From Bacillota bacterium (GTDB lineage Bacteria; Bacillota; Clostridia; Acetivibrionales; DSM-2933), in the NCBI GenBank assembly GCA_023430975.1, contig JAEYYB010000118.1, forward strand, positions 1 to 64,000: a stretch of DNA of 64,000 nucleotides, in the 5' to 3' direction. The position numbers were made by a program, and so were the translations under genes. Below, one piece after another: positions 26,699 to 34,970 of the stretch; the stretch's first letter is position 1, and each line of letters begins with the position of its first letter. Under the pieces are notes generated by a model, which saw only the letters and a list, made by a program, of their open reading frames with translations, was not told the DNA's origin and did no database searches.

Positions 26699-29029
26699 AT
26701 GCGAATGAAATTACGAAACAGTATTGGCTCAAAGCTTTTGCTTATGATGCTTGCTGGCATGTTGATACCAGCGATAGTCTTGTTTGTCAGTTTATTGTTT
26801 TCAGCTGAACATATAAGTAACTCTTCACAAACAGTTATAGCCGATCAGGTTTTAAAAGAAGTAAAAGATGGAATTAAAAACACTGTAGATTCTGTTATAT
26901 CTAATGTTGAAGCTAAATATAAGGACAAAACAAACGGCCTTACAGATGAACAAATACATCAGATTATAAAAAGTGAGTTTGACGGTGTAAGGTATGGTGA
27001 ATCCGGATACTTCTTTGGGTATTTTTATGATGGTGTTCGCCTGATTGCACCTGAAAACAAGGCCATGGAAGGAAAGAATTTATGGGATTTGTCGGACAAG
27101 GATGGTGTTAAAGTAGTTCAGGAACTTATTAACGCCTCTAAAAACAACGGTGGTTTTTTTGAGTATATGTGGCTCAATCCTAATACTGAGCAAGATGAGA
27201 AAAAGCTTTCCTATGCTGCACCGATAAAGTTAGGAAATGTTGAAATTGCCATTGGTACAGGAACATATCTTCCAATGATTGAACAATCAAAATTAATGAT
27301 TTCACAGAGCATTGAGAAAACTAAAAATAGTGTTATTGCTCCTGTTACTATAATATGTATTGTTGTTCTCCTTGTTTTGCTTGTATCCCTTTATCTATTT
27401 TTAATGAAGCGAATAGTTAAACCTATAAGTGATTTAACAGAAATAGCTGAATCAATTTCTCAAGATAATCTTTCAAAGGATATCAAGGTAATAGAATCAA
27501 ACGATGAAATAGGAAATTTGTCAAAGTCCTTCTATAAGATGCATTCAAATCTTAAAAATATGGCATTGGCAGTAACAGAAATAGCTGAAGGAAATATTAT
27601 TGAAAACAGTAGATTATCAGGTTTTAGCAGCACTGAAGGAGACTTGTCAAAGGCTATTTACATGCAAGCAAGCTCAATAAAGCATGTTATATCAGATATT
27701 GATTCCCTTGCACAGGCAGCCATTGACGGAAGGCTTGGTGTAAGAATTGACACCTCAAATCACAGCGGAGACTTCAAAAAGATAGTCATTGGAATCAACA
27801 ATACACTGAATGCGGCTATTGAACCAATCAAGGAAGCATCTTTGGTTCTTCAGGAAATGTCAAAAGGCAATCTTGAAGTTGAAATAAAAGGAGACTATAA
27901 AGGAGATCATGCAGAAATAAAGAATGCACTAAACAATACAATAAAATCATTAAAGAAATATATTCACGATATTACCACCGTTTTAAACGAAATGTCCAAT
28001 GGCAACCTGGATATGGAAATATCTTCAGACTATGAAGGAAGTTTTATTAAAATTAAAGAATCAATTAATAAGATTGTTAAGTCTATGAATACTTTATTAA
28101 TTAACATAAATAATGCATCAGAACAAGTTCTTGTAGGTTCAAGACAGGTAGCAAATTCAAGTCAGCTTCTTGCTCAAGGAGCTACAGAACAAGCCAGTGC
28201 CATTGAGGAAGTAACTTCAGCAATAAATGAAATTGCTGAACAAACCAAAATTAATGCACAAAGTGCCGGTATGGCCAATGATAAGTCTTTAATGGTTAAA
28301 GAGTATGCAAGCCAGGGTAATATTCGCATGATGGAAATGCTTAAAGCCATGGAAGACATAAACCAATCTTCCAATAGTATCTCAAAGATAGTTAAGGTTA
28401 TTGAGGAAATTGCCTTTCAAACAAATATTCTTTCCTTAAATGCAGCTGTAGAAGCAGCAAGAGCAGGCGTTTACGGAAAAGGTTTTGCCGTTGTTGCTGA
28501 AGAAGTTAGAAACCTGGCAGCTAGGAGTTCTAATGCAGCAAAGGAAACTACCGACATGATTGAAAGCTCTATCAGCAAAATCAAAAACGGCTCAAATATT
28601 GCAATTGAAACTGCAGGAGCCCTTGATAAAATAGTTGAAAGTGTATCAGATGCTGCCAATTTGGTAGGAAATATTGCTACGTCATCCAACGAACAGGCAA
28701 CCTCCATATCCCAGATAAACCAGTCAATCATCCAGGTTTCCCAGGTTATTCAGACAAATTCTGCAACTGCACAGGAACAAGCTGCTTCCAGCGAGGAACT
28801 CTCAAGCCAGGCTGAAAGTATGAGGGATATGATTTCCAAACTGAAGCTTAAAGAACACTCTGCATCATCCGGTGATTTGGAATTGGATGAAGATCTACTG
28901 AATGCTTTGGAAAACCGACTTCAAAATATAAATAATACAAAAGCATCAAAGAGAAATTCCAAAAGGTCTAACAATTCATCATCTTCAGGAAGGCCTTCTA
29001 TTAGTCTGAATGATTTCGGCAAATATTAA
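26699..29029 (+). CDS. Methyl-accepting chemotaxis protein with Cache sensor
   Basis: 776 residues. TM1 (about 12-34), an extracellular single-Cache-type sensor (about 40-200, ESGYFFGYFYDGVRLIAPEN, GGFFEYMWLNPN), TM2 (about 217-240), a HAMP and then two or three HAMP-like repeats (VLQEMSKGNLEVEIKGDYKG, VLNEMSNGNLDMEISSDYEG). The C-terminal signalling coiled coil holds the hallmark tip (EIAFQTNILSLNAAVEAARA, VVAEEVRNLAARS). It relays ligand binding to CheA/CheW. No C-terminal NWETF-type tether is present. The start follows AAAGGAGAA. No che genes are nearby, so this is an orphan receptor. Confidence 0.93.
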   Translation: MRMKLRNSIGSKLLLMMLAGMLIPAIVLFVSLLFSAEHISNSSQTVIADQVLKEVKDGIKNTVDSVISNVEAKYKDKTNGLTDEQIHQIIKSEFDGVRYGESGYFFGYFYDGVRLIAPENKAMEGKNLWDLSDKDGVKVVQELINASKNNGGFFEYMWLNPNTEQDEKKLSYAAPIKLGNVEIAIGTGTYLPMIEQSKLMISQSIEKTKNSVIAPVTIICIVVLLVLLVSLYLFLMKRIVKPISDLTEIAESISQDNLSKDIKVIESNDEIGNLSKSFYKMHSNLKNMALAVTEIAEGNIIENSRLSGFSSTEGDLSKAIYMQASSIKHVISDIDSLAQAAIDGRLGVRIDTSNHSGDFKKIVIGINNTLNAAIEPIKEASLVLQEMSKGNLEVEIKGDYKGDHAEIKNALNNTIKSLKKYIHDITTVLNEMSNGNLDMEISSDYEGSFIKIKESINKIVKSMNTLLININNASEQVLVGSRQVANSSQLLAQGATEQASAIEEVTSAINEIAEQTKINAQSAGMANDKSLMVKEYASQGNIRMMEMLKAMEDINQSSNSISKIVKVIEEIAFQTNILSLNAAVEAARAGVYGKGFAVVAEEVRNLAARSSNAAKETTDMIESSISKIKNGSNIAIETAGALDKIVESVSDAANLVGNIATSSNEQATSISQINQSIIQVSQVIQTNSATAQEQAASSEELSSQAESMRDMISKLKLKEHSASSGDLELDEDLLNALENRLQNINNTKASKRNSKRSNNSSSSGRPSISLNDFGKY

Positions 29030-29043
29030 TTTTTCCTGATGAT

Positions 29044-29075
29044 AAGGCTATTGGATGCTCTCCAGTAGCCTTTTT
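29044..29075 (+). terminator. Terminator of the chemoreceptor gene
   Basis: Stem AGGCTATTGGA / TCCAGTAGCCT (one G-T type mismatch) followed by five T, 15 bp after the stop codon. Confidence 0.85.
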
Positions 29076-29107
29076 AAATTAATCAATTTTTATAGTCACT
29101 TCATTTT

Positions 29108-29686
29108 TTATAGCCACCCCATATATTTATGGGCGGTTTTTTTGCAAAAATCAAATACTTGTTCTTCTGTATACTCTAGGGATACTGAATTAATGTTGCT
29201 TTCTGAGTGTCTTCTATAAACCCTGTCTCTAAAGGCTTCAATATCATATTGGGTTATCGGCAGCTCTGTCTTAATAACTGACAAATCCGCATTTACTATT
29301 TGAGCCCATATTCGAGGTGCCCAATCAATATGATTATACAGGTAATAACTTGCAAGACCTGTTTCTTCTCTATATTTAACAAACCAATCCTGACAGGTAC
29401 TGTTATTTAAATATTTCTCCTTAAATGCCGGTATCATTATTTCATCCCAACAAGCATCTACAAATAAATGTAACAGCCACCCACATTCAAATGGATTGCT
29501 ATTATCGATCTTTTTTCTTAATTGTCCAAGTGCTTTCATACGGTTTGAAGTATTTCTAAAGTGAATTTCATCTTTAAACTGTCTATCATTTGTATAATCA
29601 GGTGCAAAATTCCCAACCCAGAATAAATCCGGTGCTTTCGGGCTCACTTCATATGCTGCAAGCAGATGAATCATAGTCGATGGCAT
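29108..29686 (-). CDS. Zinc-dependent phospholipase C-like protein
   Basis: 192 residues with no signal peptide. The N-terminus (MPSTMIHLLAAYEV), APDYTND, EIHFRN and LLHLFVDACWDE place His/Asp residues in the order expected for the alpha-helical zinc-dependent phospholipase C / S1-P1 nuclease-like fold common as small clostridial proteins. The role is unknown; membership is inferred from the His/Asp spacing. The start follows GGAG. It is directly downstream (26 bp) of the lipoprotein gene on the same strand, so both are probably one transcript. Confidence 0.6.
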   Translation of the reverse strand: MPSTMIHLLAAYEVSPKAPDLFWVGNFAPDYTNDRQFKDEIHFRNTSNRMKALGQLRKKIDNSNPFECGWLLHLFVDACWDEIMIPAFKEKYLNNSTCQDWFVKYREETGLASYYLYNHIDWAPRIWAQIVNADLSVIKTELPITQYDIEAFRDRVYRRHSESNINSVSLEYTEEQVFDFCKKTAHKYMGWL

Positions 29687-29712
29687 TAATCATTCTCCAA
29701 TCCTTATGTATT

Positions 29713-30327
29713 TTACCTATCCCAAATAACAGTACCGCTAAATCCATACCCATCATTTCCTAAATAAACTTCATGTTCTTTTTTATTTTCATCTTTCCAC
29801 TTAATTTTATTTAAAGGTAAACCACAGGGCAAATCTTCTTCAATGTACAAAGTCGTGTTTCTCAGTTCTTTCAGCTCTTTAATAACCTCACCTTCAACAA
29901 ACTTACTTGATTTTTCATCCCATTTTACATTAATCAGTTGAAAGTCAAATATGCTTCCGGTTACTTCAGCTTTAAAAAATGATCCGCTATTATCAACCTT
30001 CCATACAATCTCTTCATAATCTTCAACAAGACCATTGATATTGCTTCCGATTATAGATACTGACTGAGCATTACGCTTCGGGGAAGTTAAAATATACTTT
30101 AAATTTTTTTCATCTACTCCGACAACTCTTACAGATAAACTTTCATTTTTAGTTGTTGATGTTAGTTTTTGATTTTCCAAATCCCGCTTTAATAAATCAA
30201 CCTGTTTTTGTAACTCGCTGATTTTTATATTTGCACTTTTTAACTGACTTTCATATTCTTGTTTTCCAGTACATCCATTAAGCGATAAAACGGCTAATAC
30301 CAGAATTAATCCCCAATAGCATTTCAT
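29713..30327 (-). CDS. Hypothetical coiled-coil lipoprotein
   Basis: About 204 residues from this start. A type II signal sequence ends in the lipobox LNGC, followed by a short coiled coil (ISELQKQVDLLKRDLENQK) and a mixed alpha/beta C-terminal domain I do not recognise. I chose ATG at 30327 because GGGAG lies 8 nt upstream; the longer frame begins with TTG inside that site. It is anchored outside the membrane and probably co-transcribed with the phospholipase C-like gene downstream. Confidence 0.65.
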   Translation of the reverse strand: MKCYWGLILVLAVLSLNGCTGKQEYESQLKSANIKISELQKQVDLLKRDLENQKLTSTTKNESLSVRVVGVDEKNLKYILTSPKRNAQSVSIIGSNINGLVEDYEEIVWKVDNSGSFFKAEVTGSIFDFQLINVKWDEKSSKFVEGEVIKELKELRNTTLYIEEDLPCGLPLNKIKWKDENKKEHEVYLGNDGYGFSGTVIWDR

Positions 30328-30512
30328 AAGAATATCTCCCAAACTTTAAAAGAATTTATATAATTTATGAATAATATCTATGCTGCTTAATTTATTTTAT
30401 CAGAAGCTATCCGTATTCGTCCAATAATTTGTTTTGAGTAAAAAACTACAAAGATTAAATTGACTTTGCTTTTATGTTAAAAAAATTATAAAATTGTAGT
30501 ATATAATAATTT

Positions 30513-30611
30513 TATTAAAAGTGATAAATCTATTACATTTGTCTGTCGCAAATCCCGTTGAACCATTCGTTATTTGCTCCGCCAAATGTAAGATTATTAA
30601 CACTTTTAATA
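30513..30611 (-). repeat. Palindromic intergenic element, full copy D
   Basis: A 99-bp copy with ends TATTAAAAGTG / CACTTTTAATA: both ends differ from copies A and C at the same position, so they still pair. The loop is of the GGTTCAACGGG type. It lies 34 bp upstream of the tyrosine recombinase gene. Confidence 0.85.
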
Positions 30612-30645
30612 TAGAATATAACTACTAAACTTTAGAGGTATACAA

Positions 30646-31617
30646 ATGAAAAATATTAACGATTATGAAATGCCAAATATCCTTCGCGATTTTTTAAATT
30701 ACATGCAGACAATCAAAGGAAAATCCGTCAATACCATCCAAGTGTACTTTTATGACTTAAGGGTCTTTTTCCGATTTTTGAAGGTTCATAGGAATATTGA
30801 AAAAAATAAGGATGAGTTTGATAAAATAATTATTACAGACATTGATATTGATATTATTAAGACTGTCACATTAAGTGATTTGTATTCCTTTATGTCCTTT
30901 GTAAGCAACAGCAGGGATAATTCTGCCCATGCAAGGGCCAGGAAGGTGGCAAGCCTTAAGTCGTTTTTTAATTACCTGACAAACAAAGCCAAGCTATTGG
31001 AAGTAAATCCTGCCAGCGAGTTGGAGTCACCCAAAATAGTAAAGCGTCTACCCCGCTATTTGAATGTCCAGGAGAGTAAGCAGCTTTTAGACTCTGTCAG
31101 CGGTGAGTATTCCGAGCGTGATTTTGCCATAATAACACTATTTTTAAACTGTGGACTAAGACTCTCAGAGCTTGTGGGCATAAACATAAATAACATAAAA
31201 AATGAAACCCTTACTGTAATAGGAAAGGGCGATAAAGAACGTATGATTCCATTAAATAAGGCATGTCAAGATGCCATTGATTCTTACATGTATGTACGTA
31301 AGGTAGATGGTGTTAAGGATAAAAATGCCCTGTTTTTAAGCGAAAGAAAACAGCGTATAAGCAAGGTAACTGTGCAGCATATTGTTAAAAAATTTATTAG
31401 AATGTCCGGCCTTGACCCAAACAGGTACTCTACCCACAAACTAAGACATACAGCTGCAACACTTATGTACAAATACGGAAATGTTGATATTAGAGCTCTT
31501 CAAGAACTGTTGGGCCATGAAAGCATAGCCACAACAGAAATATATACCCATCTTGATAAGGAGCAGCTAAAAGATGCCGTTGAAAAGAATCCGCTTTCCA
31601 ATTTCACTAGGAAGTGA
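30646..31617 (+). CDS. Tyrosine recombinase, XerC/XerD type
   Basis: 323 residues. An N-terminal SAM-like core-binding domain (about 8-110, LNYMQTIKGKSVNTIQVYFY) precedes a C-terminal catalytic domain with the family pentad: Arg in CGLRLSELVG, Lys in GKGDKERMIPL, His-x-x-Arg in THKLRHTAATLM, His in LLGHESIATTEIYTH and the nucleophile Tyr in that last segment. Family members cut and rejoin specific sites (chromosome dimer resolution, integration). The length and sequence fit a housekeeping clostridial Xer more than a phage integrase, and no phage genes are near. The ribosome site is AGAGG. A palindromic repeat lies immediately upstream. Confidence 0.88.
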   Translation: MKNINDYEMPNILRDFLNYMQTIKGKSVNTIQVYFYDLRVFFRFLKVHRNIEKNKDEFDKIIITDIDIDIIKTVTLSDLYSFMSFVSNSRDNSAHARARKVASLKSFFNYLTNKAKLLEVNPASELESPKIVKRLPRYLNVQESKQLLDSVSGEYSERDFAIITLFLNCGLRLSELVGININNIKNETLTVIGKGDKERMIPLNKACQDAIDSYMYVRKVDGVKDKNALFLSERKQRISKVTVQHIVKKFIRMSGLDPNRYSTHKLRHTAATLMYKYGNVDIRALQELLGHESIATTEIYTHLDKEQLKDAVEKNPLSNFTRK

Positions 31618-31628
31618 TTGACATAATC

Positions 31629-33047
31629 TTACTTCCTTAAATTATTATCCCACTTACTAACATCACTTTTACCTGTTACCCATTGATTTAAAACAATTTT
31701 TTCATTGCTGGAACATGGAATAGTTTTTATGGGTTCATTAATGCCTTGAAGAGGATTTATAAATACTTTTAATTCATTATCCGTCTGAACTATTAACACA
31801 TCATTGCTTGGCGATGTGACTGCATCAACTGCTTCTGGGATTGCCTCTTTTATTGTATCCCATTCTAGGCCTAATTCATTATATTGATTAAATTCACTAG
31901 GTATTTCTTCTTCTAACATCACATATTCATTGATTTGGTAATTGTTGCACAAATTCATTTCTATCATTTGCCATAAAACAGGCAGTGCCAAATTCCATTT
32001 ACCTTTGTTTCTTGCTAGGCAAATATCATTAGGTGATATGGATTGTTTATACGTCCAACCATTATTTCTAACCTTTTTATTATACTTCTTAGAGTAGTCA
32101 TCTATTGTTTCTTTTGTTTTATTATCCAATAGAGATAACAAATTTATCGTTTTATTGTTATCAATTATACTATTGGAGCTGTAAGTTTTATTTGAATAGC
32201 GTTCCCACCCGCTTCCCTGACGGCCAGTCCATATATATGACTCATTTATACAGCATAATGTATTACCTGCATACAAAACATTGCTTGAGTTGTGATATTG
32301 ATCTCCAGCTCTATCTTCATCAAATAACATGTTGCCATTACTTGAACTAATAGGATCAGTTTTGTTTGCATTAGCATCTACAGGAATACTCATAACATAA
32401 TTTACAGATAGTTTATTATTTGAAGTTGCAAAATTTTCATATTCTTTATAATACTTTTTATTAATGATCTTAAAAAATGAATCCTTATATGGCATAATAA
32501 TAGAATCTTTTCTCTCCATGAAATCTACATTCCCTTTATCTTGAGTAATCCATAAGGTTCTGTAATCGTACTTGTTGTCCCCTTTTTTGCTAAGTCCAAG
32601 TATCAAACCAGATATATGGTTTTCTGCAGTACTATTTGTTATCAAGTCAACTGAAGATGTATTATAATTCCAATACACTTTAAGTCCAGTCTCCTCCAAG
32701 ATAAACCTTAATGGAACAAAACATCTGTTATCCTTAATTAAAATGCGAGTGTCAAGTTTCTTCACTATCCCATCAATAGATGCTTGACTTTCACCGCTTT
32801 TCATTACAATTATTTTATTGTCTTTTTGTATTTTTACAATTTGAGTTGATTCGTCCCAAACTACCTGTGCTCCTATTGACTCGGTTATAAACCTTACCGG
32901 CACCAGTGTTCTGTTTTCCTTATTGATAAACGGTTTTGCATCAGGAAATGCAATAAGATTTCCATCTACCTTTATATCAGTTGCATAATTGATGGTTGGT
33001 GGCAATAGAGCTAAAAGACAAAAAAACATAAATAGTATCTTCTTCAT
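31629..33047 (-). CDS. Secreted Cu-amine-oxidase-N domain protein
   Basis: About 472 residues from this start. After a signal peptide (MKKILFMFFCLLALLPPTIN) comes the copper amine oxidase N-terminal domain, about 25-145, with its repeated VPVRFITESIGAQVVWDE and VPLRFILEETGLKVYWN segments. The rest (~320 residues) is unassigned, rich in Asn/Tyr/Ser, and looks extracellular. ATG at 33047 is preferred because AGAGGAT precedes it; the longer frame would begin with TTG inside that region. The same domain occurs at the end of the gene at 3318, so both may sit on the cell surface. Function unknown. Confidence 0.75.
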   Translation of the reverse strand: MKKILFMFFCLLALLPPTINYATDIKVDGNLIAFPDAKPFINKENRTLVPVRFITESIGAQVVWDESTQIVKIQKDNKIIVMKSGESQASIDGIVKKLDTRILIKDNRCFVPLRFILEETGLKVYWNYNTSSVDLITNSTAENHISGLILGLSKKGDNKYDYRTLWITQDKGNVDFMERKDSIIMPYKDSFFKIINKKYYKEYENFATSNNKLSVNYVMSIPVDANANKTDPISSSNGNMLFDEDRAGDQYHNSSNVLYAGNTLCCINESYIWTGRQGSGWERYSNKTYSSNSIIDNNKTINLLSLLDNKTKETIDDYSKKYNKKVRNNGWTYKQSISPNDICLARNKGKWNLALPVLWQMIEMNLCNNYQINEYVMLEEEIPSEFNQYNELGLEWDTIKEAIPEAVDAVTSPSNDVLIVQTDNELKVFINPLQGINEPIKTIPCSSNEKIVLNQWVTGKSDVSKWDNNLRK

Positions 33048-33112
33048 AAACTTATCCTCTGTTTTCAATATTTGTTGTTGTCTCTATTTTATACTACAAA
33101 CTAAAAAAAGGC

Positions 33113-33140
33113 AAAAAAAGAAGGCTTTATTAAGCCTCAA
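33113..33140 (-). terminator. Terminator of the GH3/GH94 operon
   Basis: Minus-strand stem AGGCTT / AAGCCT with a 4-nt loop followed by a long T-rich run, about 130 bp past the GH3 stop. Confidence 0.7.
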
Positions 33141-33267
33141 AAATTATAACTTAGGGAATTAGTCTTGCATGCTATAAATAACAAAAATAAAAGACGTTTT
33201 AAGTCGCAACATAATAATTATTTTTTCAATTAATTTCAATTTGTAATTTCATTCAATTAATTAGACT

Positions 33268-34965
33268 CTATAATATTATGCCGTCGCCTCTATCAAAAAT
33301 CCCCTTTAATCCTACAGGTGATTTACCTGTAACCTTTTCTTCACCAAGCCAAGCCTTGACAGCGGCCTGTTGAGCAGGTGGAGTTTCATCATAAGTGCAC
33401 ATGTAAACACCTGCATTTGGGCAGTGATACATAACATAAGGATCTCCAAAGGCCGTTATTATAACAGGTGTATCTATGCTTAAAAGTCCGAACATAAAAA
33501 ACCTAAGTGAGCTTTTATTTGGTATCAGTGTTCCAATTCCCCAGCTTGGAGCTATGAAGAAATTAAAGAACACATAATCAGCCTCTTTTGCCTTGCCAAT
33601 TATATCATAGATATCTGCTACAGTCATATGAAGAGGAATGTTGTATTCCTGGACCTCTGCTCCCCTTTGCCTTAAAAGTTCAGGGGTTTTATCCCTCATG
33701 ATTATAAGCTCCTGATTTTGAATAATATAAGTCTCTTCATCAGGATTGAAGGTTGATAATACAATTACCTTCTTGCCTTTTATATCTTTAATTGGTAAAA
33801 CATCATCCCTGTTTCTTAATAATGTTATTCCCCTGGAAATAGCGTCAACGCTTAATTTGTCGTACTTTCCCGGTGTAAAAAGTTCATTTATAACATTATC
33901 CTCAAAGGGAAGTCCCATATCAGCATTAAGACCCGCTTTAACTTTTGCATTCAAAATATTGGTAACTGCATCGTCTATACGTTCAATTGGAATTATTCCT
34001 TCTTTAGCGGCATTTAATATGGCGTCGTACTCCAAATGGAAATTAGTCGAATTGAAAATCAGCAGCATATCAATACCTGCTAAAATAGACTTAACAGCAA
34101 CCTCCTGCCTTGAATAATGAGTAGTTATGCCACCCATGTTTAAAGCATCCGATATGGCTACCCCTTTAAATCCCAGCTCTTTTTTTAGAATATCTGTAAC
34201 TATTTCCTTTGATACTGACGAAGGCACAATCCTGCCATTCTTAGGATTGATTTCTGTTGTAAGAGACGGCACTTCAAGATGTGCAACCATAACAAAAGCA
34301 GGATCAGCTTCCTTAAAAGTCCTTTTGTAAGCCTCAAGGTAGTTTTCGTACATCTCTTCCCTGCTGCAGTTTATGATTGCCGTACAAATATGCTGATCCA
34401 TATCGGTAGCACCATTACCTGGAAAATGCTTTACGCAGCCCAACATACCGTTTTCCTGGATTCCTTTTATATATGGTACTGCTAATTTGCAAACAGTATC
34501 AACATCTTCTCCGTATGCTCTTATATTAACATCCGGGTTCATCCTGTTGGTGTTTAAATCAATTACAGGACTGAAGGTCACTGTTGAACCTATAGCCCTT
34601 CCCTGCTTTGCAATGAGTTTTCCAATGCTATACTCAAGTTCGGTGTCTCCTGCATTTCCCCTGGTCATTGGACGTGAAACCCTTAAGGCCCCATCCACAA
34701 CCCAGCCTGGACCGCATTCATAATCGCCGGCTATTAAAACCGGGATATTTGCGGCTTTTTGAACACTTCCTGAAAAGCTCACAAGGTCCTCTTTAGTAAG
34801 GGAGGAGTGAAACACTCCTCCTAAATTATACTTTTGGACTTCGCTTATTATATTATTATGACTTTCAGCAGAATCGATTTCAGGAAAAAACACCATCAAA
34901 AGCTGTCCAACTTTTTCTTCAAGGCTCATACTGCTTAATGTTTCAATAACCCAATTCTTATTCAT
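33268..34965 (-). CDS. Glycoside hydrolase family 3, NagZ-like
   Basis: 565 residues, no signal peptide, so cytoplasmic. The N-terminal TIM barrel contains KHFPGNGATDMDQH, whose Asp-x-His pair is the acid/base dyad that marks beta-N-acetylglucosaminidase (NagZ/YbbD-type) GH3 enzymes, and GVAISDALNMGGI with the nucleophile Asp. A second alpha/beta domain (about 370-560) follows. It removes beta-linked terminal GlcNAc, hydrolytically or with phosphate as acceptor in some members. It starts 5 bp after the GH94 gene with GGGG overlapping that stop, so the two are coupled. The dyad suggests an amino-sugar substrate, although a glucoside cannot be excluded. Confidence 0.85.
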   Translation of the reverse strand: MNKNWVIETLSSMSLEEKVGQLLMVFFPEIDSAESHNNIISEVQKYNLGGVFHSSLTKEDLVSFSGSVQKAANIPVLIAGDYECGPGWVVDGALRVSRPMTRGNAGDTELEYSIGKLIAKQGRAIGSTVTFSPVIDLNTNRMNPDVNIRAYGEDVDTVCKLAVPYIKGIQENGMLGCVKHFPGNGATDMDQHICTAIINCSREEMYENYLEAYKRTFKEADPAFVMVAHLEVPSLTTEINPKNGRIVPSSVSKEIVTDILKKELGFKGVAISDALNMGGITTHYSRQEVAVKSILAGIDMLLIFNSTNFHLEYDAILNAAKEGIIPIERIDDAVTNILNAKVKAGLNADMGLPFEDNVINELFTPGKYDKLSVDAISRGITLLRNRDDVLPIKDIKGKKVIVLSTFNPDEETYIIQNQELIIMRDKTPELLRQRGAEVQEYNIPLHMTVADIYDIIGKAKEADYVFFNFFIAPSWGIGTLIPNKSSLRFFMFGLLSIDTPVIITAFGDPYVMYHCPNAGVYMCTYDETPPAQQAAVKAWLGEEKVTGKSPVGLKGIFDRGDGIIL

Positions 34966-34970
34966 ATAAA

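Noticed and set aside
30646..31617. Tyrosine recombinase as evidence of a prophage or integrative element
   Set aside because: No phage, conjugation or attachment-site signals are nearby, and the sequence fits a XerC/D-like housekeeping recombinase.
31629..33047. Copper amine oxidase enzyme
   Set aside because: Only the small N-terminal domain is present; the catalytic topaquinone domain is absent, so no oxidase activity is implied.
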